64,000 nt of DNA from NCBI GenBank assembly GCA_942492965.1, contig OW818656.1, positions 310,001 to 374,000 of the forward strand, read 5' to 3'. Made by a program: the position numbers and the translations under genes. The notes below the pieces were generated by a model that was not told where the DNA came from, made no database searches, and worked only from the letters and a program-made list of their open reading frames with translations. Each line of letters opens with the position of its first letter. The first letter of the stretch is position 1. Shown here piece after piece: positions 1 to 9,138 of the stretch. Origin of the DNA: Sphingosinicella sp942492965 (GTDB taxonomy: Bacteria; Pseudomonadota; Alphaproteobacteria; Sphingomonadales; Sphingomonadaceae).

Positions 1-114
1 CTCGAACGCGTGGGGGACCCGCGTGAAATCGTCACCGCCGCGCTCTATTACGCCAGCGACTATTCCGGCTTCACTACCGGCGCGAACCTGCGCGTGGACG
101 GTGGCAGACTCTAA
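1..114 (+). CDS. SDR oxidoreductase, C-terminal end only (cut by left edge)
   Basis: Only the last 37 codons are present, ending at a TAA at 112-114. The visible tail contains RVGDPREI, an ALYYASD segment and the end TTGANLRVDGGRL. This is the usual end of a classical short-chain dehydrogenase: the R-x-G-x-P-x-E-I turn, then the A-x-x-x-L-A-S-D helix, then the T-G-x-x-L-x-V-D-G-G strand. The cofactor-binding and catalytic parts lie outside the window, so substrate and cofactor preference cannot be judged. The next SDR gene starts 12 bases downstream on the same strand, so the two are probably co-transcribed. Confidence 0.85.
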   Translation, partial: LERVGDPREIVTAALYYASDYSGFTTGANLRVDGGRL

Positions 115-126
115 CGGGGTATCACT

Positions 127-921
127 ATGAATCCGACGATCTGGCAAAACCGCTTCAAGGACAAGCGCGCACTCGTCACAGGCGGCAGCCGCGGCATCGG
201 TGCAGCAATCGCCCGCCGGCTTGGTACCGAGGGCGCGCTGGTCGCGATCAACTTCCGTACGCGCAGCCATGAGGCAGAGGCGGTCGCAACAGAAATTGTC
301 GCTGCGGGCGGCCGCGCCTTCACGATCCAAGCCGACCTTGAAAAGACTGCTGAGATCGACGCGCTGTGGGATGCCTGGGACGAAACCAGCACGAAACTTG
401 CCGGAGACAATCGGCTCGATGTTCTGGTCAACAATGCCGGCATCACGTCCGCAGCTCCGCTGACGGAAATCTTCGAACACGCGGTCGATCGCATCCTGGC
501 CGTCAACACCAAGGCGCCCCTCTTCATGAGTGCGGCCGGCGCCAAGCGCATGCGACAGGGCGGGAGGATTGTGACCATCGGTTCGGGCGCAGCAAAGCAG
601 CCGGGCGTCCTCAACGGAGCCTATGGCATGTCCAAGGGAGCGTTGCTTGCGATGACACGGTCACTCGCCGTCGAACTTGGCCAGCACGGTATCACCGCCA
701 ATGTCGTGTCGCCCGGCTACACCCATACCGACATCACCGCGCACATGCTTTCCGTGCCGGAATTCGCCGAACGGGTGAAAAGCGTCACGGCCATGAAGCG
801 CCTCGGCAGGCCGGAGGATATCGCCTCTGTTGTCTGCTTTCTAGCGTCGGACGAGGCCGAATGGATCACAGGCCAATGGATCGAGGCGACCGGCGGCTAC
901 AAAATGATACCGCCGGTCTAG
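127..921 (+). CDS. SDR family NAD(P)-dependent oxidoreductase (264 aa)
   Basis: Classical SDR fold, cytoplasmic, interconverting an alcohol and a ketone with NAD(P)(H). The nucleotide loop TGGSRGIG is at residues 18-25, NNAG at 102-105, catalytic Ser153, Tyr166 and Lys170 (YGMSK), and the end carries the usual ITGQWIEATGG strand. The length is typical for the family (about 250-265 aa). The ATG at 127 follows the stop of the upstream SDR by 12 bases; no strong ribosome binding site is visible, so translational coupling is likely. The gene converges on the minus-strand enoyl-CoA hydratase, with the two stop codons only 2 bases apart. Substrate unknown; 3-oxoacyl reductase or hydroxy-ring dehydrogenase are both possible. 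Confidence 0.93.
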   Translation: MNPTIWQNRFKDKRALVTGGSRGIGAAIARRLGTEGALVAINFRTRSHEAEAVATEIVAAGGRAFTIQADLEKTAEIDALWDAWDETSTKLAGDNRLDVLVNNAGITSAAPLTEIFEHAVDRILAVNTKAPLFMSAAGAKRMRQGGRIVTIGSGAAKQPGVLNGAYGMSKGALLAMTRSLAVELGQHGITANVVSPGYTHTDITAHMLSVPEFAERVKSVTAMKRLGRPEDIASVVCFLASDEAEWITGQWIEATGGYKMIPPV

Positions 922-923
922 CT

Positions 924-1724
924 TCAGGCCCCGGTGAAATTCGCCTTTCGCTTTTCGAGGATGGAGCGCGCGCCTTCCTTGTGGTCTTCGGTGTGATGCA
1001 TGAGGCCTTGCGTCGCGGCGGCTAGCTCAAGCGCGGTATCGTAGCTGATCGCCTGCCCCTGCCGCAGCATCGCCTTGGTCGCGCGGAGTTGATAGGGTGG
1101 CTGCTCGGCGATTTCCCGGGCTAGCGAAAGCGCCTCGTCCATCAGCGCATCGGGCTCGACCACGCGCGAGACGAGACCCCATTCTGCGGCCTGTTCGGCC
1201 TTGATGACACGGCCCGTGTAGAATAGCTCGGCCGCCCTGCTCATGCCGATGATCCGGGGCAGAATCCAGGTGCCGCCATCGCCGGGTACGATGCCCACCT
1301 TGAGGAAGGTCACACCGAAGACTGCCTTACTCGACGCGAGGCGGATATCGGCAAGGCAGGCGAGATCGCAGCCCAGACCGATAGCCGGCCCGTTGATCGC
1401 GGCGATCAGCGGCACGTCGAGCATGTGCAGCGCGCGCAGGGCCTTGTGGATATTACCCCGATAACCTTCGCGCACCATGGCGGGATTGCCCGCGAAATTG
1501 CCCTCGCCGGCGAGCATCGCCTTGACGTTGCCTCCGGCCGAGAAAGCCCGGCCCTCACCGGTCAGGATCGCGGCCCGGATCGTCTTGTCGGCAGCCAGTT
1601 CCGCGCAGGCGGCGGCGACCGCTTCGCCGTCCCCTTCCTCGCCGAGCGCGTTCATAGCGTCGGGACGGTCGAGGGTAAGGATGGCAACGGCCCCCTCCTT
1701 CTCCAGCTTTATCACCTGGGTCAT
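924..1724 (-). CDS. Enoyl-CoA hydratase/isomerase family protein (266 aa)
   Basis: Crotonase-fold protein, expected to hydrate or isomerise an enoyl-CoA in the cytoplasm. It has the oxyanion-hole segment FSAGGN (61-66), the second oxyanion motif NGPAIGLGCD (111-120) and VPGDGGTW, where Asp149 is at the position that carries an acidic catalytic residue in PaaG-type enzymes. The glutamate pair of classical enoyl-CoA hydratases is not obvious, so isomerase or another crotonase activity is possible. The ATG at 1724 is chosen because AAAGGA sits 9 bases upstream; the frame stays open further upstream, but that part overlaps the preceding MFS gene. It is the last gene of the eight-gene minus-strand operon that starts near 8945. 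Confidence 0.9.
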   Translation of the reverse strand: MTQVIKLEKEGAVAILTLDRPDAMNALGEEGDGEAVAAACAELAADKTIRAAILTGEGRAFSAGGNVKAMLAGEGNFAGNPAMVREGYRGNIHKALRALHMLDVPLIAAINGPAIGLGCDLACLADIRLASSKAVFGVTFLKVGIVPGDGGTWILPRIIGMSRAAELFYTGRVIKAEQAAEWGLVSRVVEPDALMDEALSLAREIAEQPPYQLRATKAMLRQGQAISYDTALELAAATQGLMHHTEDHKEGARSILEKRKANFTGA

Positions 1725-1761
1725 CTGTGTGTCCTTTGCAGTCTTAGAAAGTTTTCGAACT

Positions 1762-3210
1762 TCACGGCGCCGCTTTGTGTCGCAACGCCTCGCCAACATC
1801 CCGCGGCAGGCGCGCGATGATGAACGCCGCGACAAGCGGGAACAAGGCGACAACCGAATAGCCGAGCACATAGGCGTCAGCAGTGCCCGCCCCGCCCGCG
1901 CCCGCGATCATCCCCCCGCCAAGCATGTAGCCGAGACCCAGCGTCAACTGCTGCGAAATGGCGAACAGCACAGAAGCATGTCCGATTTCCGGCCCCTCGA
2001 CATCTGCGTAGGCAAGTGCGTTGCCCGACATGAAGAACGTCGCGCGAACGAGTGCGTAGAAGGCCATGAAGATCGACATCCACAGGAGCGCAGTGCCGGG
2101 TTCGAACGATATCGGCACGATCGTAGCGACCGACAGGACGAGCGCGCTGCCGACCATCACCGTCCGAAACCCGGCAAGGCGAAGCCCGAGGGGACAGACG
2201 AAACGCGAGAGGATCGACCCGAGCGCTCCGACCGCCGGGACTTGACTCGCGGCAAGCGGCGTAAGGCCGAGGGCGACCTGCAACTGCATCGGCAACATGA
2301 TGGTGATCGCGCCGATCGCGATGCGTTGCAGGCCGCAGGCTGAAAGGCTGAGGGCCAGAGCCCTGTGCCGCAGCACGCCAAGATCGATCAGGGGGTGTGG
2401 GGAACGGACGGCCTGTCGCCAATAGCCGATGGCGAGCGCAATCGCCCCCGCCACGGCAAGGACGCGAACGAGCCATGGCTGCCCGCTGAGCGCACCGGTT
2501 TCGACCAGCCCAAGCAGAGCCAATATGCTCGCACCACACAGGATGAAGCCCACCGTGTCGAAGGTGCGGCGCGGTTCCGGATCGATCTTGGGAACGAACC
2601 GCATGACGGCGACGATCCCCAATATGCCCACCGGAACATTGATGAAGAATATCCAGTGCCAGCTGACAACTTCGATAAGCACGCCCGCCACCGGCGGCCC
2701 CATCAGTGGCGCGAGAATGGCGGGAAGCGTGAACCAGGCCATCGCCCGCACCATCGATCCGCGATCGACCGACCCCACCATGATGGCCCGGCCCACAGGG
2801 GTCATCATCGCACCGCCCATGCCCTGCAGGACGCGTGAAAACACAAGCTGCGCAAGATTGTCCGACAAGCCGCAGGAAACCGACCCGAGGACGAAAACGA
2901 CCATCGCCCAAATGAAGACCCGGCGCGCACCGAAACGCCCCGCGATCCAGGCTGAAGCGGGCACAAGCACAGCGATGGTGACAGCGTAGCTCGTGAGAGC
3001 AAGTCGCAGGTCGGTGATCGATATCCCGAAATCCCGCGCAATCGTCGGCAGGGCGAGCGCCAGGGACGCGGAATCCATGAGATCCATGAACAGCGCGCTG
3101 GCGATCACCATCGGAATCAAGCGGTTGCGCGAAAAGAAGCCGGTCTCGTCCTGCTCCGCTGCTGCGTCACCCGGAGTCTCTCGCACACCCCCTCGCGGCT
3201 GTCGCAGCAT
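1762..3210 (-). CDS. MFS transporter, DHA2 (EmrB/QacA)-like drug:H+ antiporter family (482 aa)
   Basis: Inner-membrane transporter with many hydrophobic helices. After a polar N-terminus, helix 1 carries the DHA2-type segment LFMDLMDSASLALALPTIARDFG; other hallmarks are GRFGARRVFIWAMVVFVLGS (loop 2-3, the MFS G-x-x-x-D/G-R-x-G-R-R type signature) and VSWHWIFFINVPVGILGI. The last is a typical sentence of 14-helix drug:proton antiporters. In a catabolic operon it may export toxic intermediates or import the substrate. It starts 6 bases after the stop of the acid-CoA ligase and its stop is 37 bases before the hydratase start, so it is co-transcribed. Confidence 0.92.
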   Translation of the reverse strand: MLRQPRGGVRETPGDAAAEQDETGFFSRNRLIPMVIASALFMDLMDSASLALALPTIARDFGISITDLRLALTSYAVTIAVLVPASAWIAGRFGARRVFIWAMVVFVLGSVSCGLSDNLAQLVFSRVLQGMGGAMMTPVGRAIMVGSVDRGSMVRAMAWFTLPAILAPLMGPPVAGVLIEVVSWHWIFFINVPVGILGIVAVMRFVPKIDPEPRRTFDTVGFILCGASILALLGLVETGALSGQPWLVRVLAVAGAIALAIGYWRQAVRSPHPLIDLGVLRHRALALSLSACGLQRIAIGAITIMLPMQLQVALGLTPLAASQVPAVGALGSILSRFVCPLGLRLAGFRTVMVGSALVLSVATIVPISFEPGTALLWMSIFMAFYALVRATFFMSGNALAYADVEGPEIGHASVLFAISQQLTLGLGYMLGGGMIAGAGGAGTADAYVLGYSVVALFPLVAAFIIARLPRDVGEALRHKAAP

Positions 3211-3216
3211 TACGGC

Positions 3217-4728
3217 TCAAACGCCGAGCAAGGATTTCAGTTCAGGCCGGCTGACCTTCATGGAAATCGTCCGGGGAAGCGCATCGACGATCCGATATTC
3301 GACCGGGACCATATAGGCCGGAAGCGTTTGCTTGAGAAAACTATCAAGTTCCTCCTTGTCCGGCTTCTCCACGCTGCCCTCGGGCAGTTCGATTGCCGCG
3401 ATGGGAACCTCCCCGAGCCGCTCATCCTTCCTGCCGACCACGGCCGCGTCGCCGACCTTCGGATGCCTGCGCAGCACCGCCGCGACTTCGTCCGGCAATA
3501 TCTTGAAGCCACCACGGTTGATCGCATCGTCCGCCCGGCCCTTGAGGAAAATGAAACCATCGCCATCGATAAGCGCCAGATCGTTGGTGCGTATCCAATC
3601 AGGGCCATACCGATCCGACTTGACCTCGACGATCCCGATCTCATCCTGCGGCAGCGCTGCAAAACTGCTTTGATCGACGACACGTATCTGCACGTCGCTC
3701 TTGGCGCGGCCGACGCTGCCGCGCTTCTCTCTGGAAAACCCTTTGTGATCCTTGAGCGTCCATCCCGCGAGGCCGCCGATGAATTCCGCTGCGCCATAAT
3801 CCACGAGCACAGCGCAATCGAACTTCTGCTCGAACGCCTCCTGAATTTCGGTCTCCAGCGGCGCGGTGCCAGAGCGGACAGCGATCAAACTTGCCAGTTT
3901 CCGCGGTTCGACGTCAGCTTCGAGCACCATACGAATCATCGCAGGCACAAGGCTTGCGACCTTCGGCTGGTACTTGGCAACCGCGTCGACCCATTCCGGT
4001 ACATTGAACTTCTCAAACAGAACAATCGGGCGAGCTTGATAGAGCGAGAGGAGCAAACCAAACAGACCACCCGCATGACTGAATGGCTTGAATAGCAAGG
4101 CAGGAGAACTTTTGAGCGTGAGCTTCACCCGTTCGGCACCACGCTGATCCTCACCCGCATTTAGCGAAGGCATCAGAATTTCCTGCCGCACAGGGATACG
4201 CTTGGGGGCGCCGGTTGTGCCGCTGGTCAGCCGTTCCAGCACATAACCTGGCATCGGATCGCGGTGCGGGCCCGGCCCAGGCCTCTCCAGCCCCGGAAGC
4301 AGCCGCACCGAAAAGGGATACTGCGAGACTTCGATACCAACACTGCCCGCTTCACGCGCAGCGGCGATCACGCCCTCTGCCGCCCAGTCGCCCGGGTCGC
4401 CGATAACGGCCTGGAGTTTCTGCGCCGCGATATCGTCGCGGAAATTCGATACGTTGTAGGCAGGACGAAGCGGCACGACCATGCGCCCGCCCCTGATCAG
4501 CGCGATGAATGAAGCGACCGCAGATGGCTGGTTGCGCGCGGCCCAGCCGATCGGCGCATCGTGCGCCACACCCGCCTCCACCAACAGGCGCTCGACATTC
4601 TCGGCGGCTTTCGCAAGTTCAGCCCAACTGATCGTCTGGCCCTGATATTCGATCGCCGCTGCGGCCGGATCGAGCGCAAGAACGGCATCAAGCCGCTGCG
4701 CCAGCGTTTCTTGTTTCTGATCGGTCAT
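3217..4728 (-). CDS. AMP-dependent acid-CoA ligase (class I adenylate-forming enzyme, 503 aa)
   Basis: Activates a carboxylic acid with ATP through an acyl-adenylate to the CoA thioester. The P-loop LTSGTTGAPK is at about 167-176, the A5-type segment VDYGAAEF follows, the hinge region reads LKGRADDAINRGGFKI, and the C-terminal catalytic lysine region is PRTISMKVSR. Length 503 aa is normal for the shorter acyl-CoA synthetases. The ATG at 4728 (MTDQKQ) is preferred over a longer frame with extra residues upstream, because homologous ligases start close to this point. It resembles the ligase at 16687-18174 in domain order and motifs, so the two may be paralogues. It lies between the alpha/beta hydrolase and the MFS gene in the same operon. 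Confidence 0.92.
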   Translation of the reverse strand: MTDQKQETLAQRLDAVLALDPAAAAIEYQGQTISWAELAKAAENVERLLVEAGVAHDAPIGWAARNQPSAVASFIALIRGGRMVVPLRPAYNVSNFRDDIAAQKLQAVIGDPGDWAAEGVIAAAREAGSVGIEVSQYPFSVRLLPGLERPGPGPHRDPMPGYVLERLTSGTTGAPKRIPVRQEILMPSLNAGEDQRGAERVKLTLKSSPALLFKPFSHAGGLFGLLLSLYQARPIVLFEKFNVPEWVDAVAKYQPKVASLVPAMIRMVLEADVEPRKLASLIAVRSGTAPLETEIQEAFEQKFDCAVLVDYGAAEFIGGLAGWTLKDHKGFSREKRGSVGRAKSDVQIRVVDQSSFAALPQDEIGIVEVKSDRYGPDWIRTNDLALIDGDGFIFLKGRADDAINRGGFKILPDEVAAVLRRHPKVGDAAVVGRKDERLGEVPIAAIELPEGSVEKPDKEELDSFLKQTLPAYMVPVEYRIVDALPRTISMKVSRPELKSLLGV

Positions 4729-4818
4729 GTCCGCTTTCTTGGACGAGCGAAGCACTACGCGTCCAATCGCGAAGCGCTGCAATAACAGTCCATCCGACCT
4801 AGATCGCCGGACACGGCG

Positions 4819-5715
4819 CTAAGCCCTGCTGTGTGGAAAGGTCTTCAACAGCGCGCGCATCGCCGTCACAAGCGCGATCGGCCGGTCGATCATCAGGTGA
4901 TGATAGGCATCGGGCACTTCAATAAAAGGCGTGCCGGGGGGCGAGGCAGCTTTCTGGGCAACCCATATTTCGTCCACCACGCTGGCGGAATGAGCGCCCC
5001 GAATAAAGGCCAGGGGGCATTTTGCTTTGACAATCATCGGGATCATATCGAGATCGAGCGGTGTCTTCCGGCGCATGTTCGGGTCCTGCCGGTATCGCCA
5101 GCCCTCCGCTATCCGCTCAAGCGATTCCTCGGCAAGCATGTTGAGAATGAAAGGATTGCACTCGGGCTGATCAGGCTTGAGACGAAAGCGGGCAATGGCC
5201 TGTTCCTTGGTGTCGTGCACGTGGAAGGGCGAAACCGTGACAGCGTCACCACCCCATTGCTGCCTTACCCGCAAACGCGAATCGATGAGGAGCCCACCTG
5301 CGAAGCGCGCGCCATGTTCGATCAGCAGGCGCAGTCCGATGAACCCGCCAAACGAATGCGCGCCCAGAAACGGCGCACCGCCGCCTTCGAAAAGGCCGGC
5401 GGCCTCGCCCACAGCCATCGCTTCCGCGATGAGCGTTGCGACCGGGTAGACATCGCGCCAATCGGAACGCCCCATGCCCGACCAATTGAACGTTACGACC
5501 CGATAGTCCTGCGCGAGGATGGGCGCAATCGGCCGCCACCAGCCGATATGAGCGCCATTGCCGATCAGCAGCAGCAGTCCCGGCCGGCCGCGCTCACCCC
5601 ACACCGCCCACTCGATCTTCGCGCCATCGACCGTGACCCAATCGATCTCCGGCTTCCGAGCCATGGCACTGATGAACCACTGCGGGGCAATTTGTGATCC
5701 GGGTGTGTCACTCAC
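4819..5715 (-). CDS. Alpha/beta-fold hydrolase (298 aa)
   Basis: Alpha/beta hydrolase of the carbon-carbon or ester hydrolase type. The nucleophile elbow is AHSFGG with Ser121, preceded by FNWSGMGRSDW (oxyanion/cap side), and the C-terminal histidine is in PDAYHHLMIDRP. The first glycine of the usual G-x-S-x-G is replaced by Ala, which is tolerated in this superfamily. A small cap domain between strands 6 and 7 is suggested by the charged segment around residues 160-210. Its start codon overlaps the stop of the upstream SnoaL-like gene by ATGA, so the two are translationally coupled. The natural substrate, perhaps a lactone, ester or beta-diketone intermediate, is not known. Confidence 0.9.
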   Translation of the reverse strand: MSDTPGSQIAPQWFISAMARKPEIDWVTVDGAKIEWAVWGERGRPGLLLLIGNGAHIGWWRPIAPILAQDYRVVTFNWSGMGRSDWRDVYPVATLIAEAMAVGEAAGLFEGGGAPFLGAHSFGGFIGLRLLIEHGARFAGGLLIDSRLRVRQQWGGDAVTVSPFHVHDTKEQAIARFRLKPDQPECNPFILNMLAEESLERIAEGWRYRQDPNMRRKTPLDLDMIPMIVKAKCPLAFIRGAHSASVVDEIWVAQKAASPPGTPFIEVPDAYHHLMIDRPIALVTAMRALLKTFPHSRA

Positions 5716-6194
5716 AGGGTCGGCAGTCCGGCAATATCAAAAAACTCCGGTGCGGCATGGGCGGTTACGCACGCATCGTTGGGCAAGCGCCGTTCCACGA
5801 TCGTGGTTTGCACGCGCCTTGAAAAACGCCACCCCTCCTCAAGACGGACCGCTTCGTCCTGATAGACGCCGATCATGGAGAGCCAGTCCCCGCCACCGGC
5901 CGGGAGCTTGGTCTCAGAAAACCACCAGCGGGCCGTGGCTTTATCGCCTTCGACATGGACCACGCCGCTGTGAATCATCTGGCACAGGAACTCGCGTTCC
6001 CGCTGCAGGCGGCGATAGCGCTTGAGGATGAGTTCACGCCCACGAACCGGCTCGCCATAACCAGGCTTCTCGATCACGCCATCTGACGCCATGACGGCCG
6101 CCATGCCTTCGGGATCACGCCGGTTCACGGCATCCGCATAAGCAGATACGAGCGCGCGGATTGCCAGTTCGTCTTCGAATATGCCGGGCATCAT
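5712..6194 (-). CDS. Nuclear transport factor 2-like (SnoaL-type) protein (160 aa)
   Basis: Small cone-shaped alpha+beta barrel protein. The N-terminus FEDELAIRALVSAYADAVNRRDPEGMAAVMASDGVIE is the standard SnoaL/NTF2-like opening (two helices, then the first strand), and W-rich strands follow (ARWWFSE, EEGWRFSRR). Members of this family include polyketide cyclases, ketosteroid isomerase-like enzymes and dehydratases; many are enzymes without cofactor. It is coupled to the alpha/beta hydrolase by a 4-base overlap and begins 7 bases after the SDR stop, which suggests that the three act on successive intermediates. AGGGAA lies just upstream of the ATG at 6194. Five such proteins occur in this window. 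Confidence 0.88.
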   Translation of the reverse strand: MMPGIFEDELAIRALVSAYADAVNRRDPEGMAAVMASDGVIEKPGYGEPVRGRELILKRYRRLQREREFLCQMIHSGVVHVEGDKATARWWFSETKLPAGGGDWLSMIGVYQDEAVRLEEGWRFSRRVQTTIVERRLPNDACVTAHAAPEFFDIAGLPTL

Positions 6195-6201
6195 GACTTC
6201 C

Positions 6202-7014
6202 CTAGTTTCGCTTGCCGATCATCCTGTTCCCGCCGCGGAACCAGTAGGCGCCGCCATCGACGGGAAGATTCACGCCGGTTATGAAGCGGGCCTCGTCGGA
6301 AAGCAGAAACGCGACCGCATCCGCGATTTCCCCGGGTTGCCCAAACCGCCCCAGGATCGTGCCTCCCTTCTGCATCGCTTCGACCTCCTCCTCCGTCTTC
6401 CCTTCGACCGACCGGGCGAACATCGGCGACCAGGTGCTGCCCGGCGTCACGGTATTGACCCGGATGTCATGCTTGCCGACCTCCATCGCGACGATCGCGC
6501 CGAGATGGAAGAGCGCGGCCTTGGACGCCCCGTAACCACCGGTATTTTCGGAGGCGCGCAGGCCTGACACGGAACCGATGTTGACGATTGCGCCGCCGCC
6601 TTGCTCAATCATGAACGGCAGCGCCGCTTTCATGGCGAGAAAGGGCGCTTCCAGATTCATCGTGAAATTGAGGCGGAACTCCTCCAGCGAAGTGTCGAGA
6701 ACACCTCGCCCCGAAAACCGACCGGCATTGTTCACCAGCCCATCGATCCGTCCATGCTTCTTGCCCGCATTGCCAATGACCCCTGTGATCGCATCGGGGT
6801 CGCGCACATCGAGGACCACCGCCTCGGCCGAGCCCCCCTCATCCTCGATCGCGGCAACGACCGCGTCGAGCTTTTCCTTCCGGCGAGCGGCGAGGACGAC
6901 ATGCCAGCCATCCCAGGCCAACCGCTTGCTGATCGCTTCGCCCAACCCCTGGCTAGCGCCGGTTACGAATGCGACGCTGCCAGGTTCGATCCGCGGTCCG
7001 CCCTCCCTGGTCAT
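6202..7014 (-). CDS. SDR family oxidoreductase (270 aa)
   Basis: Classical SDR. The loop TGASQGLG is at 18-25, NNAG follows in VNNAGRFSGRGV, the catalytic Ser is in NIGSVSG, and YGASK carries Tyr and Lys; the end reads ITGVNLPVDGGAYWFRGGN. Three in-frame starts exist (GTG 7044, ATG 7020, ATG 7014). ATG 7014 is chosen because GGAGG ends 7 bases before it, whereas it is too close to ATG 7020. The gene is in the middle of the minus-strand operon, 7 bases before the SnoaL-like gene and about 125 bases after the FAS1-like dehydratase gene. Substrate unknown. Confidence 0.9.
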   Translation of the reverse strand: MTREGGPRIEPGSVAFVTGASQGLGEAISKRLAWDGWHVVLAARRKEKLDAVVAAIEDEGGSAEAVVLDVRDPDAITGVIGNAGKKHGRIDGLVNNAGRFSGRGVLDTSLEEFRLNFTMNLEAPFLAMKAALPFMIEQGGGAIVNIGSVSGLRASENTGGYGASKAALFHLGAIVAMEVGKHDIRVNTVTPGSTWSPMFARSVEGKTEEEVEAMQKGGTILGRFGQPGEIADAVAFLLSDEARFITGVNLPVDGGAYWFRGGNRMIGKRN

Positions 7015-7139
7015 CTGCATACCTCCATCCTGACGGCCCTCCACTGCGATAAAGAGCCGACGAGAGGCAATTACCGCATTGCAGCGATTGAGGCATGATC
7101 ACCCAAGGCGCGGCAATCTTGAACCGCAACTTCCCAATC

Positions 7140-7997
7140 TTATGAACCCGCCAGCCTGGCCTGCCCCGTCATGGCCAAACCGACGGGGTTGGTGACGAAG
7201 AGACGAACTTTCTCTCCCTCGATAGTGGCCCCAAAGCGCAGGCCTTCACCATCGAAGCTTGGCGAAACCGCACGGAACGAGAACTCAAGTACGCGCCGGC
7301 CACCCGCAACCTGCAGCAGATGGTCGAACATCATGGTCGCCAGGAAGGGGCCCTGGACGACAAGCCCCCTATATCCCTCTTCATCACGCGCATATTCGCG
7401 GTCATAGTGAATGCGGTGCGCATTGAATGTCAGCGCGCTGTAACGGAAAAGTTCGACCGGGCCGACCGTGCGACCGCTGAAATGCTCGGCCTGAAATTCC
7501 GGTTGCATAGCGGGGCGCGGCGCAAGGCCAGGGCCCTGATGCGCTTCGCGATAGACGATATCCTGCTGCTCCGAGATGAGGACAGGCCCACCCGAAGTCG
7601 CTCGAATCTCGTGCGCGATGGTGCAAAAGACCATGTGACCCGACTTGCCGCTTTTGGCCACCGCGGAGACGAGGCGCGATCGGCGCACCAGCCGAGCGCC
7701 AGGCTCAACGAGCCCCTCGAACTGTATGCGGCTGCCTGCCCACATCCGCCGCGGGAGCGATATCGCGGGGAGCATTCCATTCTGATCGCGCAGCGGATGG
7801 CCGTCCGCTCCGATGCGCGATTGTATCTCGTCGGGCTGGAACAGCAGAAAATGACCAAGCGGTGGCATGCCGTCCGCCGGAGACCATTTGCGATCCAGAA
7901 CTGCCGAAAGACGACGAAAGCGCTCGGGATCGGCACTGTCCTCCGATTGCTGCTCGCGTCCGATATGGCGTTCGAGTGAAGCGTTATCGATCATCAT
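7140..7997 (-). CDS. FAS1-like/MaoC-type acyl-CoA hydratase, mesaconyl-C4-CoA hydratase-like (285 aa)
   Basis: Double hot-dog protein resembling 3-methylfumaryl-CoA/mesaconyl-C4-CoA hydratases and related (R)-specific enoyl-CoA hydratases. Early markers are WSPADGMPPLGHFLLFQP and SLPRRMWAGSRIQFEG. The second hot-dog carries YSALTFNAHRIHYD followed by EGYRGLVVQGPFLATMM, which is the active-site helix and following loop of this family. It therefore probably adds water to, or removes it from, an acyl-CoA in a beta-oxidation-like sequence. It lies 12 bases after the nitronate monooxygenase-like gene, so the two are co-transcribed. Two adjacent ATGs (7997, 7994) are possible starts. Confidence 0.85.
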   Translation of the reverse strand: MMIDNASLERHIGREQQSEDSADPERFRRLSAVLDRKWSPADGMPPLGHFLLFQPDEIQSRIGADGHPLRDQNGMLPAISLPRRMWAGSRIQFEGLVEPGARLVRRSRLVSAVAKSGKSGHMVFCTIAHEIRATSGGPVLISEQQDIVYREAHQGPGLAPRPAMQPEFQAEHFSGRTVGPVELFRYSALTFNAHRIHYDREYARDEEGYRGLVVQGPFLATMMFDHLLQVAGGRRVLEFSFRAVSPSFDGEGLRFGATIEGEKVRLFVTNPVGLAMTGQARLAGS

Positions 7998-8009
7998 TCG
8001 CCCAATCGG

Positions 8010-8945
8010 TCACAATTCTCGCCTATCAAGCGCAGCGCGATATTCCCGTTCCAGCCTGTCGACAAGGTCCGTGGTGGACGGCACATCGTCGATAAGACCA
8101 ACGCCATGACCGGCGCTCCACACATCGCGCCAGGCCTTTATGCTCTCCGGCAAATCCGGTTTGAGCACCCCAAGTCGAGGCGGGAGATCGTCAGGGTCCA
8201 GGCCCGCCTCGACAATGGACCCGCGCATGAATGTTGCCGTCAGACCCGAGATCCTGTCGGTCACAAGGATGTCGGCCATGCTTTGCGAGAGCAGAAGCTG
8301 CTTGTACGCATCCGAAGCCCGGGATTCATGTGTCGCCGCGAAGCGGGTTCCCATGTAGGCGAAATCCGCGCCCAGGCTTTTGGCGGCCAGCACCCCGGCC
8401 CCGTCGCTTATTGCGCCGGCAAGCAGGATCGCGCCGCCCCATATACGACGAACTTGAGGAACGAAGGCGAAGGGATTGGCCGTCCCGGTGTGACCGCCCG
8501 CGCCGGCAGTCAGCAGGATCAGACCATCGACGCCGCTCTCGATGGCCGTCTGCGCGTGACGCATGGTGGCGACGTCGTGAAAGACCAGGCCGCCGTAACC
8601 ATGAACGCGCGCCACCACCTCTCCCGGCTTGCCAACGCTGGTAATGACCACCGGCGGACGAAAATGTTCGACCAATTCAAGATCGGCGGAAAACCGAGGC
8701 GAATCAGCGCTCCGGACGATGAGATTGATGGCGTAGGGACGAACCGTCCGTCCATCATTCAGCGCGGCGGCTATGCGTTCGAGCCAGTGTCGAAGTTCCT
8801 CAGCCGTGCGCGCATTCGATGCCGGCAAGCTGCCGAGGACGCCTGCCAGCGATGCGGCGATCAGCAGCTCCGGACCGGATACGAGAAACATCGGAGCGCA
8901 CACGACAGGCAGCTTCAACCGTGCTTTCAATTCCGCCAGTGTCAC
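8010..8945 (-). CDS. Nitronate monooxygenase/2-nitropropane dioxygenase-like flavoprotein (311 aa)
   Basis: FMN-dependent TIM-barrel enzyme. The start segment LAELKARLKLPVVCAPMFLVSGPELLIAA is typical of the family, and the FMN phosphate/active-site segment GAGGHTGTANPFAFVPQVRR is present, as is the later DFAYMGTRFAATHES segment. GTG 8945 is preferred because family members usually begin with exactly this MTLxELKxRL sequence and a GAGGGCGG element precedes it; the frame is open to an ATG at 9020, which would add 25 residues. Members of this family in catabolic clusters need not oxidise nitroalkanes and may act on enoyl- or keto-acids. It is the first gene of the eight-gene operon, so its promoter should lie in 8946-9326. 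Confidence 0.85.
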   Translation of the reverse strand: MTLAELKARLKLPVVCAPMFLVSGPELLIAASLAGVLGSLPASNARTAEELRHWLERIAAALNDGRTVRPYAINLIVRSADSPRFSADLELVEHFRPPVVITSVGKPGEVVARVHGYGGLVFHDVATMRHAQTAIESGVDGLILLTAGAGGHTGTANPFAFVPQVRRIWGGAILLAGAISDGAGVLAAKSLGADFAYMGTRFAATHESRASDAYKQLLLSQSMADILVTDRISGLTATFMRGSIVEAGLDPDDLPPRLGVLKPDLPESIKAWRDVWSAGHGVGLIDDVPSTTDLVDRLEREYRAALDRREL

Positions 8946-9063
8946 CGTTCCGCCCTCTGGCGCGCATATCCGTATGGCGCGCACTCCCCGCACTCTGCTT
9001 AAGGCGCCAGACTTGCGCAACGCGGAAGGCCTGTTTCAGCTCAGACCAGTTGGGGGCTCAGAC

Positions 9064-9076
9064 GGTAAAAATTACC
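9064..9076. repeat. Short palindrome GGTAA-N3-TTACC in a divergent promoter region
   Basis: Perfect 5-base arms around AAA. It sits upstream of both the flavoprotein operon and the TonB receptor, where a repressor operator would be expected. The arms are short, so chance occurrence is possible. Confidence 0.4.
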
Positions 9077-9138
9077 ATAGTCGACTGCAACAAAGCGGAC
9101 GGCTTTCCAGGGAGGCAAAAACGCAAGAAACAAGGGCG